This document shows, piece by piece, positions 16,030-24,034 of a stretch of DNA of 43,368 nt. Each line of letters opens with the position of its first letter. The first letter of the stretch is position 1. The notes below the pieces were generated by a model. That model searched no databases, was not told the DNA's origin, and saw only the letters and a list, made by a program, of their open reading frames with translations. Source of the stretch: a virus; IMG/VR virus record IMGVR_UViG_3300044991_001606, positions 1 to 43,368 of that record; one strand, given 5' to 3'. The position numbers and the translations under genes were made by a program.

Positions 16030-18019
16030 CCCGACAACCATTGATGTACGCGCGGAGTCGTTTTCGATCATCGAAGCGGCTGCGGGTGAAGGTCAACCGA
16101 AGATTCCACGATTTGACATGCTGGCCTACACGGGTGGCCCGTTGCGTCTCGGCAATTTCACGAATCCCGTTGTCGCCGATCTTGCCGGAATGAAAATACC
16201 GTCGCAGAGCCGACCTGTTCGGTTGCAGCACGATGCCAATATGGGCGTCGGTCACACGGACATGATTGCAAACGATGGTCGGTGTCTCAAGGCATCTGGC
16301 ATAGTGTCGCGTTCCACGCCTGCGGCGGCCGACGTGGTGGCGTCCGGCTTGAACGGCTTCCCCTGGCAGGCGTCGATGGGCTGTTCGATCGAGGCCAAGG
16401 AGTATCTGGCCCCTGGCGCAACGGCTTTTGTCAACGGGCAAACAATCAGCGGGCCGTGCATCATCGCGCGACAAACGACGCTGCGCGAACTCACGATATG
16501 CGATGCGGGTGCGGACGATCAAACCTCTGTTAATATCGCGGCATCGGCCGCACAGACAACCAAGGAGTTTATTATGGACCCGAATTTTCAAGAATGGCTG
16601 CAAGCGAAAGGATTTAACCCCGACTTGCTGGCCGATGTCGGCGTTTCCACGCTCGAGGCAGCGTGGGAGGCCGAAATCAAGGCGGCCCAAGTTGAGACGC
16701 CGGACCCCAAGACGATCCAGGCGACCAGTCCGGTCGCCGACATTCGTGCTGAGTCGGCCGCCGAGTCGCTGCGGATCAGTGCCGTTCGCAAGGCGTGTGG
16801 CGGTAAGCACGGTGAGATCGAGGCCAAGGCCATCGCCGAGGGTTGGGACGAAACCAAGACGGAGCTGGCCGTGATCCGGGCCGAGCGACCCAAGGCCCCG
16901 GCCGGTCACGTCGCCAACCATTCGCTCGACGGCACGGTGATCGAGGCGGCCATCCGTCTCGGCACTGCCGAGCAGCAATCGATCATCGAGGCGGCCTACA
17001 AGCCGGAAATCCTCGATCGTGCATATCCGCTTCGCGGAATCGGCCTCCGTGGCCTGATTCAGGCGTGCTGCGCTATGGACGGCCGCGAAGCACCGGCGGC
17101 ATGGGCACAAGAAGGCGAAGTCATCAGGGCGGCATTTTCCACGGCCAGCTTGCCGGGGATTCTGTCGGCGGCCATGAATAAGACGTTGCTTTCCGCCTAT
17201 CAAGCCGTGCCAAGCACAGCCAAGCGGATTGCGCAGAAGTTGACCGCCAACGACTTCAAAACACACACCGGCTATCGTCTTACCGGCGATGCGATGATGA
17301 AGGAAGTCGGCGCTAACGGTGAACTCAAACACGGTACGCTTGGAGAGCAATCTTTCACCTACTCGGTGAAAACCCACGGGCGCATTTACGGAATCACGCG
17401 GCAGATGCTCAAGAACGACGATCTTGGCGCATTGATGGGGATTCCCCGGATGCTAGGCCGAGGCGCAGCCTTGGCGCTTGAGGATTGTTTTTGGACGTTG
17501 GTCTTGGCGAATACCGGCAACTTTTTCCACGGGAACAACAAAAACCTTTCCACCGGCTCCGCCCTCGCCTCCGCTGGTCTTGGGAAGGCTGTGCAAAAAC
17601 TGCGTGATCAAACCGACCCTGACGGGAATCCGGTCTTGCTCTCGCCCAAATTTGTCGTGTGCCCGACGGCGCTCGAAGAGACGGCATGGGAACTGTTCAA
17701 GTCCACCAATATCGCTGTATCTGGCACGACGGACGCTGTTCGCGCCAATGCGAACATCTACGCAGGCTTGTATGAGCCGGTCGTGACGCCGTACCTCGGC
17801 AACAGCACCTACGCTGGCTACAGCGCCACCTCGTGGTATCTCTTCGCCGATCCGCAAGACATCGCCGCTTTTGGCCTTGCGTACCTGGATGGCAACGAGC
17901 AGCCTACGATCCAAGACGCGCCGCAAGACCCGGACGTTTTGGGCCAAGGTTGGCGCGGCTTCTTTGACTTTGGCGTCTGCCAACTCGATCCACGCGGAGC
18001 CGTCAAGGCCACCGCGTAA
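16007..18019 (+). CDS. Prohead protease fused to gpT-like major capsid protein
   Basis: A 670-residue polyprotein. Residues 1-180 look like a phage prohead serine protease, with His75 in PVRLQHDANMG and Ser123 in WQASMGCSIEA. Residues about 290-670 match the Mu gpT-type/HK97-fold major head subunit (LRGIGLRGLIQACC, HGRIYGITRQMLKNDDLGAL, GQGWRGFFDFGVC). Between them, residues about 190-290 are charged and helical, like a scaffold/delta domain. ATG 16007 has AAGGAG at 15992. An internal RBS at 16562-16567 with ATG 16574 could yield capsid without protease. The fusion resembles those of other protease-capsid phages. Confidence 0.88.
   Translation: MAKPRRHDPTTIDVRAESFSIIEAAAGEGQPKIPRFDMLAYTGGPLRLGNFTNPVVADLAGMKIPSQSRPVRLQHDANMGVGHTDMIANDGRCLKASGIVSRSTPAAADVVASGLNGFPWQASMGCSIEAKEYLAPGATAFVNGQTISGPCIIARQTTLRELTICDAGADDQTSVNIAASAAQTTKEFIMDPNFQEWLQAKGFNPDLLADVGVSTLEAAWEAEIKAAQVETPDPKTIQATSPVADIRAESAAESLRISAVRKACGGKHGEIEAKAIAEGWDETKTELAVIRAERPKAPAGHVANHSLDGTVIEAAIRLGTAEQQSIIEAAYKPEILDRAYPLRGIGLRGLIQACCAMDGREAPAAWAQEGEVIRAAFSTASLPGILSAAMNKTLLSAYQAVPSTAKRIAQKLTANDFKTHTGYRLTGDAMMKEVGANGELKHGTLGEQSFTYSVKTHGRIYGITRQMLKNDDLGALMGIPRMLGRGAALALEDCFWTLVLANTGNFFHGNNKNLSTGSALASAGLGKAVQKLRDQTDPDGNPVLLSPKFVVCPTALEETAWELFKSTNIAVSGTTDAVRANANIYAGLYEPVVTPYLGNSTYAGYSATSWYLFADPQDIAAFGLAYLDGNEQPTIQDAPQDPDVLGQGWRGFFDFGVCQLDPRGAVKATA
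16562..16576 (+). promoter_or_regulatory. Internal ribosome binding site and start for capsid-only product
   Basis: AAGGAG at 16562-16567 is followed six bases later by an in-frame ATG at 16574 (Met190 of the polyprotein). The site sits exactly at the boundary between protease and scaffold/capsid domains. Initiation here would give a 481-residue capsid precursor in excess, similar in principle to the lambda C/Nu3 nested arrangement. Confidence 0.6.
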
Positions 18020-18038
18020 GCGACAACCACAACGGACG

Positions 18039-18056
18039 GGGGCCAATTACGGCCCC
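18039..18056 (+). terminator. Hairpin after the capsid gene
   Basis: Six-base arms ggggcc and ggcccc around aattac lie 19 bp after the capsid stop, with no T-run. It is likely an mRNA-stabilising or attenuating hairpin, not a full stop, because late genes continue at 18098. Confidence 0.4.
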
Positions 18057-18097
18057 AGGCCTTCCTCAAAAACCAATACTCTTGAAAGGATACGAAC

Positions 18098-18913
18098 ATG
18101 TCTCAAGTCCCTTGTGTTTTTCGCAACGAAGGCGAAAGCCTTGACTACACTCCAGGCTCGGCCGTTACCGCCGGTGACGTTGTGCTGCAAGGTACGATGA
18201 TCGGAATTGCAAAGAGCGACATCGCCGCCAATGCGCTTGGCTCGTTGTGCGTTCAGGGTGTTTTCACCGTGCCTAAAGACAGCAGCAACATGTCGGCTGT
18301 CGGCACGGCGATCTACTGGGATGCCGATGGCACTCCGGTAGGTGGCACCGCCGTTGGTGCCTTCACCGTCACGCCGACCGGTAATACGTTTGCTGGCTGG
18401 TGTCTGGAAGTTGCCGGCGCAGGCGTTGCCACGGTCAAAGCTCTTATCAAGTCGAGTTTCGCCGTATCGGTGACAACCATCGACGATCTGACCGACGTTG
18501 GAACGGTTGACTACGCGGCCGGCTCTTTGATTGTTGGTGACGGCGCGAAGTTCGAGAATGTTCCGGTAAGCGGTGCGTTGACGTTGGCAGCGACCGGCTT
18601 GGTTGCTGTGAAATCGGCCACGATTGCCGCAAGTGGAACAGGCTCGGGCGACAGTGCAATCACGGAAGGATTCACCCTCGTGACTGCTGCCGACGCCACG
18701 AAGGCTGTCACGCTTCCAACTGCGGCGGCGGGCAAACTGTGTATCATCAAAAACAACGCCAATGCGGTGTTGAAGGTGTTTCCTGGAACTTCCGACAAGA
18801 TCAACGGTGGCACGGCGACCACCGGCCAACTGGCCGTTGCGGCCTATGCCTCTGTGATTCTCGTTGCTTACGATGCGACCGATTGGTATTCAATTCCGTT
18901 GCTTCCGTCCTAG
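18098..18913 (+). CDS. DUF2190-like head decoration protein with C-terminal fibre domain
   Basis: A 271-residue protein. Residues 1-120 match the DUF2190-type small capsid/decoration fold: GESLDYTPGSAVTAGDVVLQGTM, GSLCVQGVFTVPKD, AIYWDADG and GWCLEVAGAGVATVKALI. A second, usually absent segment (about 128-271) is beta-rich (VDYAAGSLIVGDGAKFENVP; KAVTLPTAAAGKLCIIKN; DWYSIPLLPS) and resembles fibre or head-spike repeats. It probably binds the capsid lattice and displays the C-terminal domain outside. AAAGGA precedes the ATG, in the position expected for a decoration gene. Confidence 0.7.
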   Translation: MSQVPCVFRNEGESLDYTPGSAVTAGDVVLQGTMIGIAKSDIAANALGSLCVQGVFTVPKDSSNMSAVGTAIYWDADGTPVGGTAVGAFTVTPTGNTFAGWCLEVAGAGVATVKALIKSSFAVSVTTIDDLTDVGTVDYAAGSLIVGDGAKFENVPVSGALTLAATGLVAVKSATIAASGTGSGDSAITEGFTLVTAADATKAVTLPTAAAGKLCIIKNNANAVLKVFPGTSDKINGGTATTGQLAVAAYASVILVAYDATDWYSIPLLPS

Positions 18914-18928
18914 TGTTCGGAGCGACTG

Positions 18929-19309
18929 ATGGAAAAAATGATGAAACGCGCTCTCCGCATGGCGGCCCGGGCTTTGGCCCGGGCCGCCGGTGGGAAGATT
19001 GTGTACCAGCGTGGCGAACGTCGCGTGACGATTGACGACGCGACGTTTGGGCGAACGGAGTATGAGGTGGAAGCGGGCCAGGTGGTTCGGATCGAACATA
19101 CCGACCGCGATTTCATCTTTCCCGCCGAGAGCCTGATTCTCGATGGGAAGTTGGCCGTGCCGCAAAAGGGCGACCGGATAGCGATCGTCGAAGACGATCA
19201 CGTTGATAAGCAGATATTCGAGGTGTTGGCCCCTGCCGGGTCTCAGGTTTTCAAGACGTGCGATGCGTACGGGGTTATGATTCGCGTTCACACAAAACGA
19301 ATTCAATGA
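18929..19309 (+). CDS. Putative head-tail joining protein
   Basis: A predicted 126-residue protein with a basic helical N-terminus (KRALRMAARALARAAGG) and a beta-rich body (GERRVTIDDATFGRTEYEVEAGQVVRIEHTDRDF). A GGAG site precedes ATG 18929. Position after the capsid genes and before the tail terminator fits a head-completion or neck (adaptor/stopper) protein. The family is assigned by synteny and fold impression only. Confidence 0.55.
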   Translation: MEKMMKRALRMAARALARAAGGKIVYQRGERRVTIDDATFGRTEYEVEAGQVVRIEHTDRDFIFPAESLILDGKLAVPQKGDRIAIVEDDHVDKQIFEVLAPAGSQVFKTCDAYGVMIRVHTKRIQ

Positions 19310-19335
19310 GCGCACAACAAAACAGGAGTCTATAA

Positions 19336-19977
19336 ATGGCCACAGTAGCGAGGTTCGTGGGTTCGGTTGTGATTGGAACCGTGTCGATGCCGGCTGATGT
19401 CACTCGGTCGGACGTTGGCGGCGAAGCGCACGAACCGATTTTGCCAGCGGGGAAAGCCGGAACTCTGTCCACGCGAACCAGCGACACGGCTGGTGTCGTG
19501 ACGGTTGCGGCCAATTCCGTTGATCCAATCGCGGAAAACGACATCGTCGCGGTTTCATGGGTTGACGTCAACCTCGTGACGCACTGCATGTATGGCATGA
19601 AAGTGACCGGCGTGGCGTCCCTCGACATCACGGTCGATTACAGCGGAAGCGAGTACGAAGGCGAGTTCCCGGCGTCAACGGTTTTTCCCGCAGAAGATTA
19701 CGCGGTTGTGATTTCCAAAAAAGTCACGTCAAACGTCTCGTTCGACAAAGACGACGTGACCTATTTTGCGGCGAACGCAAACGTCAAAGCGGTCGGATCC
19801 TTTGGCGGAGCTTCGGAAATCTACGCCTTGCAGATTCCAATCGCCAACAGCCCGGTTGTGTGGGATGGTGCATCGGGCACGGATTCGCCGTTCACTTCCG
19901 ATCCGACCACGCTCGCCTGTTACAACTGCACCACCACAGCCGGTGTATTTCAATACGGAGTGCTGCTCAGCACCTAG
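19336..19977 (+). CDS. Putative structural protein of the neck/tail region
   Basis: A predicted 213-residue beta-rich protein (VARFVGSVVIGTVSMPADV; TLSTRTSDTAGVVTVAANS; DIVAVSWVDVNLVTHCMYGMKV), low in Lys and without enzymatic motifs. An AGGAG site precedes ATG 19336. It sits between the joining protein and the tail terminator. It could be a second decoration protein, a neck protein or a tail-associated protein; I cannot choose among these. Confidence 0.5.
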   Translation: MATVARFVGSVVIGTVSMPADVTRSDVGGEAHEPILPAGKAGTLSTRTSDTAGVVTVAANSVDPIAENDIVAVSWVDVNLVTHCMYGMKVTGVASLDITVDYSGSEYEGEFPASTVFPAEDYAVVISKKVTSNVSFDKDDVTYFAANANVKAVGSFGGASEIYALQIPIANSPVVWDGASGTDSPFTSDPTTLACYNCTTTAGVFQYGVLLST

Positions 19978-19983
19978 TCAACA

Positions 19984-20421
19984 ATGGCCGCACACGATCT
20001 CGCCGATGCTGTCACCGCATTGATCTCTGGCGAATACGCCAGCGATGCGGTGACGGTGCGCCGGTGCCGGCTGGTCGAAACGGAGTTGGCTGCCGTTGAT
20101 GGAATCCTTGTTTCTGTTGTCCCATTTTCAGTGGTCCGAAAAATCGACGCGGTTGGAACGCAGGAACGAACCACCGAGATCCGCGTGGTGGTTCAGCGAA
20201 AGATTGCAGGCACCTCAACGGTCCTTAACGCTACCGAAGAGGACGAAGCAGCGGAGTTGGCTGAAGCCATCGCCGATTTATTGCTTGGCGTGTCGCTTTT
20301 ATTTTCAGAATGTGAATCGTCGGAAATGCTGCCTTCCTATGAGGCCGGTTACCTTGCTCAGTTTGGCCTGTTCGATGCGACCATTCGGACAATGTGGGGG
20401 GCAAGCGACGATGGGGATTAG
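19984..20421 (+). CDS. Putative tail terminator protein
   Basis: A predicted 145-residue protein with the alpha/beta pattern of tail-completion proteins: an N-terminal helix (HDLADAVTALISG), central strands (VSVVPFSVVRKI; TEIRVVVQRKI), a long acidic helix (EEDEAAELAEAIADLLLG) and a final strand (AQFGLFDATIRTMW). Such proteins cap the tail tube and bind the head. The start follows the previous stop by six bases. Its end overlaps the gp10-like gene, as is usual in lambda/HK97-like late operons. Confidence 0.65.
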   Translation: MAAHDLADAVTALISGEYASDAVTVRRCRLVETELAAVDGILVSVVPFSVVRKIDAVGTQERTTEIRVVVQRKIAGTSTVLNATEEDEAAELAEAIADLLLGVSLLFSECESSEMLPSYEAGYLAQFGLFDATIRTMWGASDDGD

Positions 20422-20986
20422 CATTGAAATCAAAGGCGTCGAAGAGCTAAGCAAGTTGCTTTCGCAGTTGCCTTACGAAATGCGGGAGAAGCACGTTCGC
20501 GCCGCAATGGTCGAGGCGTCTCAATACACGGTCATGGCGATCAAGGGAAGAGTCCCGAAAGATACGGGAACCTTATACGCTTCGATCCAGGCCAGCCGCG
20601 TAAAATACTACCCGAGTTCCGGCGTGTTGTTCTGCGCGATCGAACCCAAAAGCGGATTCAGTCGCTCATTTTCCGCAATGCCGTCTTCGTCCGGGAAAAC
20701 TCGGCGACTCTCGAAAAAAAAAGCCACAGCCACGGCCGGGGCAGTCAAGCGAAACCCTCGCAAGTATTTGCATATCATCGAAAGCGGTCGCAAGGCCGTC
20801 GTGCCGGTTACGGCAAAAGCATTGCATCCGGCGATGAGCAGTCGGTTCTTCGCACGTGCCAGCGCCGTTGCGGGCCGTCCGATTTTCGGACCCGTCGCGT
20901 CCCAGATGGCACCGGCCTTCAAGGTCGCCGTGACGTATGCCGTCGAAAAAGCAGTGGCAGAATTCAACAACTCGAAAACCACCTAA
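20411..20986 (+). CDS. HK97 gp10-like head-tail protein
   Basis: A predicted 191-residue protein. The N-terminal half follows the HK97 gp10-like pattern, ISIEIKGVEELSKLLSQLP followed by the conserved KGRVPKDTGTLYASIQ block (residues about 45-60). A basic middle (KTRRLSKKKATATAGAVKRNPRKYLHIIESG) precedes the final helix (VAVTYAVEKAVAEF). Family members act at head-tail joining or tail completion. ATG 20411 overlaps the terminator gene by 11 bp, which couples the two; longer in-frame extensions upstream would lie inside that gene. Confidence 0.8.
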   Translation: MGISIEIKGVEELSKLLSQLPYEMREKHVRAAMVEASQYTVMAIKGRVPKDTGTLYASIQASRVKYYPSSGVLFCAIEPKSGFSRSFSAMPSSSGKTRRLSKKKATATAGAVKRNPRKYLHIIESGRKAVVPVTAKALHPAMSSRFFARASAVAGRPIFGPVASQMAPAFKVAVTYAVEKAVAEFNNSKTT

Positions 20987-21001
20987 CCCAGGGAGATAAA
21001 C

Positions 21002-21343
21002 ATGGCAACCTACCGATTCGCGGGTACCGGAACGATCTGCGGCACCTCGTACACGAAGAAACTTCGCAAAGTCGATGAGGACGAATCCGTCGATGAGATC
21101 GACGTCACCGGCGGCGGCGACGCCGAAAAGTATTTCGAGGCCGGTCTCTCCGATTCAACCCTGACGGTCGAGGCTCTGGGCTCTGCGCCAATTCTCGGGG
21201 CCACGGGTGCCGTGAGTGTGGTCTGGGGCGACGGGTCAACCACAAGCTGGGCCAATGGCGTCGTGACCAAGCGGAAGCGATCCGGCTCGGTCGGCCAGGC
21301 CGTTGTGTATTCTTTTACCGTGAGAAAAGCCGCTGCTGCTTAG
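21002..21343 (+). CDS. Putative major tail tube protein
   Basis: A predicted 113-residue beta-rich protein (YRFAGTGTICGTSYTKKLRKV; STLTVEALGSAPIL; AVVYSFTVRKAAAA) with a strong GGGAG site. It lies directly before the tail chaperone pair, the usual place of the tube protein in siphophages. It is shorter than most tube proteins (about 140-250 residues), so a minimal tube subunit is inferred from synteny, secondary structure and likely high expression. Confidence 0.6.
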   Translation: MATYRFAGTGTICGTSYTKKLRKVDEDESVDEIDVTGGGDAEKYFEAGLSDSTLTVEALGSAPILGATGAVSVVWGDGSTTSWANGVVTKRKRSGSVGQAVVYSFTVRKAAAA

Positions 21344-21354
21344 GACAATAACCC

Positions 21355-21744
21355 ATGAACCTCGCTGATATGATTTTGGTCTGTGATGACCTCCCACGCG
21401 CACCGGTGGCAACGCCGGAGTGGCCGGCCGTCGATGGCAAGTTGTTTGTTCGCGTGATGACCGGCCAAGAACGCCGCGACGTGGAACTGTTCTTCCGACC
21501 GAACGACGCGGGCGAGCCGCAAAAGGGCGATCCACGCGCGGAGATTGCCGTAAAGTGCCTCTGCGACGGCGATGGATTGCGAGTGTTCACCGAAGAGCAG
21601 ATTGCCAGGCTGGCGTCAAAATCGGCGACTGCCTTGGATCGAATCTATCAGGCGGCATTGGAAATCAACGGCATGGGGCAGAGTGCCGATGACGCGAAAA
21701 AAAACTCCGGAGCGACCCCTGGCGACGATTCTGCTTCCGGCTAG
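21355..21744 (+). CDS. Tail assembly chaperone, short form (G-like)
   Basis: A predicted 129-residue protein in the position of lambda gpG: after the tube protein and before the tape measure. It has an N-terminal beta part (GKLFVRVMTGQERRDVELFFRP), a helical centre (FTEEQIARLASKSATALDRIYQAALEINGMG) and a low-complexity acidic end. A slippery run near the end directs a fraction of ribosomes into the -1 frame (see 21699-21705). The unshifted form coats the tape measure during tail assembly. Confidence 0.8.
   Translation: MNLADMILVCDDLPRAPVATPEWPAVDGKLFVRVMTGQERRDVELFFRPNDAGEPQKGDPRAEIAVKCLCDGDGLRVFTEEQIARLASKSATALDRIYQAALEINGMGQSADDAKKNSGATPGDDSASG
21699..21705 (+). promoter_or_regulatory. Programmed -1 ribosomal frameshift site
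   Basis: The heptamer A_AAA_AAC matches X_XXY_YYZ in the frame of the 21355 gene, within eight A residues (21697-21704). After a -1 slip the frame is open through 21971 and reads KLRSDPWRRFCFRLALAMG, the arginine-rich junction typical of G-T fusions. The expected fusion has 205 residues. Confidence 0.85.
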
Positions 21745-21971
21745 CGTTGGCGATGGGCTGTTCCTTGCGTGAATTGTTCCAACGTTTTGACAGCCGCGAA
21801 CTGAGCGACTGGCAAACGTACTACGATTGCGAGCCGTGGGGCTGGAAGCAAGACAATCTGCGATTCGGAACGTTGGCGACGATCGCCGCGCCAAAATCCG
21901 CCGATACGATGGCCACCGTGGAAAACTGGTTTACTGATGAGCTTCCCGAGATTCCGCTGTATGAGGTATGA
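21705..21971 (+). CDS. Tail assembly chaperone, frameshift extension (T-like)
   Basis: This 88-codon segment (87 or 88 residues after the shift) is read only by -1 frameshifting from the upstream chaperone. It contains LALAMGCSLRELFQRFDSRELSDWQTYYDCEPWGWKQDN, the T-domain pattern (R-E-L ... SEL.EW..Y....P.G) that recruits tube subunits to the chaperone-coated tape measure. Independent initiation at ATG 21747 is unlikely as no RBS is clear. Its stop overlaps the tape-measure start. Confidence 0.8.
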   Translation, partial: LRSDPWRRFCFRLALAMGCSLRELFQRFDSRELSDWQTYYDCEPWGWKQDNLRFGTLATIAAPKSADTMATVENWFTDELPEIPLYEV

Positions 21972-24022
21972 CGATGCCTGAAATCAATATCAAGCAAACC
22001 GTCAACGACTCTCAGTTGAAAAAGGGGTTTGCGGAAAGCGCCGGTTCAATTCGTTCTTGGGGTAAAGAAGCCTCACGTGTTTTCGAGGAAACAAGAACCG
22101 CTGCCGAAAAATACGAAGCCCAGATGCAGCGTCTCGGGAAGATGCGGGGCTACCTCGGCGAAGATGCTTACGGCCGTGCGGCAAGGCAGGCAGAGCTAAA
22201 GTTTCTGCCGCGGGCACAAGAGATCAAATCGACGCCTCCCGCAATACCAGCGGGATATTTTGACTCCGTAAAAGCGGCAGGGCAAATTTTCGCGCAGACG
22301 CGCACGCCGATGGAGCGGTATGCGATTGACCTAGCGAAAATAGAAAAACTGCACAAAGATGGTTTTCTGGCGACGAACGCCTATGCTCGCGCGACAGATC
22401 AGCTTACCTCCAAGCTAATTCTCGGCGGCAATCGAGCAACCTTCAAGGGGTTGCCGCAAGCCGCTGGGGTAATGGGCGGCGCGTCGTTTGCCGATACCGC
22501 CGCACAAATAAGCGGGTCATTCGGCCCGCTAGGAGGAATGATTGCCGGCGTTCTCACGAATCCGCTCACCGGCGCTGCCGCTGCCGCTGCCGCCACGCTC
22601 TATGCCGTCAAAAACCTTGCGGTGGCGATGGATGAGACGGCGCACAATGCGGAAAATCTCGGCGTGTCGCTTGGCACATTTCTAAAGCTCGAAACCGCCG
22701 CCATCAACGCGGACACGCCCTTTGAGTTGGTGAATACAGCAATGCTGAAACTCACCAAAACCATTGGCACGGCTGCCGTGGAAGGCGGCAGCGCGGAGGA
22801 AACATTCAAGCGACTGGGATTGACTTCGGCGGAGTTGGAATCGTTGTCACCCGATGCGGCGTTTGTGCGGACAGCCAAGGCGGTATCGGAAATGTCGAAT
22901 CGCTACGATCGTGCTAGGGTTGAAGTGGAGTTGTTTGGCAAGTCTGGCGCGAAGATGGACACGATGCTTAGGGAAGTGACCAAAGGAATTGAGGACCTGG
23001 ATGCGCCTCTTGAGGAGAACGCGCAGGCGGTTGCCGACCTCGGCCATTCATTTGAAGTTGCCGCCCACAAGGCCAAAAACTTTTTTATCAATCTAGCTGG
23101 CGAAGCGATTCTTCAAAAATCGCCTATTTGGAAGTATATCCTCGGCGGGCCCATTATACCGCTTCTTTTGGGTGGAGAAAAACCGGACACGGAGCCAGCG
23201 GTGCCGCCCGACATTGCCGCCGATCGACAGATCTACGAACGAAGGAAAGCCCGGACAGACGTATTGATGGGCGAGGCGAAGAGCCTTCTTCCAAAAGACG
23301 AGGAATCCCGCTGGGAGAAGTTTGCCAAAATCAAAAACGAACTGGACGGGCTTGGCCAGCGAGGAAAAGAAGCGAGGGAGCAGGTTGACAAGATCGAGTC
23401 GGGAATGCTGGCCGCTGAAGAGGCTGCAAAAAAAACGAAAATCGAACAGGAAGCGGCCAAGGTTCGTGAGGCCGACCAAAAGAAAGCCGACGCCGCACAG
23501 CAACAGTGGGTGGATCGTTTAGAAAAGGCAAGAGGCAATGCCGACGAGTTGGCCGCGTCACTGATACGAGGCTCAAAAGAGTTTGCCGGGAACATGGAAA
23601 AGGCGCGCGATCTAATTGCGAATGTCAAAAAGGCTGAGTCTGAAAATGAACTTATAAAAAGTGCGGAGCAATTTGAAAAACAGATGCGCCGTGAATTTCG
23701 CGCGAAAGACGGCGAAACCAGCCGCGAGGCTCAGTTACGCGAATTGGTCAACGGCGGATTGAATGAGCGCAGCGCCAACCGGTTTGCCGAGCAGATTGCA
23801 CAGTTGGACGCCGAGGCGTCGGTGACTCGCCGACCGGCCACCACGGCGGCAATGTCTTTCGGCAGCCGCGAGGCCAACGACATTCTTGCGGCGCGCAGCC
23901 AGGGTGGCAAGGAAGATAAGGCCGCTCAATTGCAGGCGGATGCGAACAGACACCTCGCGCGTATGCAGGAGCGGCTTCGTGATATTTACTACAAAACCGC
24001 ACAAGTGGCCCCTGCGCCCTAA
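21968..24022 (+). CDS. Tail tape measure protein
   Basis: A protein of 684 residues from ATG 21968, or two fewer from ATG 21974, which is better spaced from the gagg at 21963-21966. It is largely helical and charged with coiled-coil stretches (residues about 30-70 and 430-560). One hydrophobic Gly/Ala-rich segment (about 185-220, GPLGGMIAGVLTNPLTGAAA) probably enters the host membrane during DNA injection. At about 1.5 angstrom per residue the tail would be near 100 nm. The location right after the frameshifted chaperones is diagnostic. No lytic domain is seen. Confidence 0.88.
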   Translation: MTMPEINIKQTVNDSQLKKGFAESAGSIRSWGKEASRVFEETRTAAEKYEAQMQRLGKMRGYLGEDAYGRAARQAELKFLPRAQEIKSTPPAIPAGYFDSVKAAGQIFAQTRTPMERYAIDLAKIEKLHKDGFLATNAYARATDQLTSKLILGGNRATFKGLPQAAGVMGGASFADTAAQISGSFGPLGGMIAGVLTNPLTGAAAAAAATLYAVKNLAVAMDETAHNAENLGVSLGTFLKLETAAINADTPFELVNTAMLKLTKTIGTAAVEGGSAEETFKRLGLTSAELESLSPDAAFVRTAKAVSEMSNRYDRARVEVELFGKSGAKMDTMLREVTKGIEDLDAPLEENAQAVADLGHSFEVAAHKAKNFFINLAGEAILQKSPIWKYILGGPIIPLLLGGEKPDTEPAVPPDIAADRQIYERRKARTDVLMGEAKSLLPKDEESRWEKFAKIKNELDGLGQRGKEAREQVDKIESGMLAAEEAAKKTKIEQEAAKVREADQKKADAAQQQWVDRLEKARGNADELAASLIRGSKEFAGNMEKARDLIANVKKAESENELIKSAEQFEKQMRREFRAKDGETSREAQLRELVNGGLNERSANRFAEQIAQLDAEASVTRRPATTAAMSFGSREANDILAARSQGGKEDKAAQLQADANRHLARMQERLRDIYYKTAQVAPAP

Positions 24023-24034
24023 GAAGGATTTTTC

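Noticed and set aside
15812-17377. A 521-codon minus-strand frame antisense to the capsid gene
   Set aside because: Antisense to a well-supported protease-capsid gene, Arg/Gly-rich, no RBS or motif.
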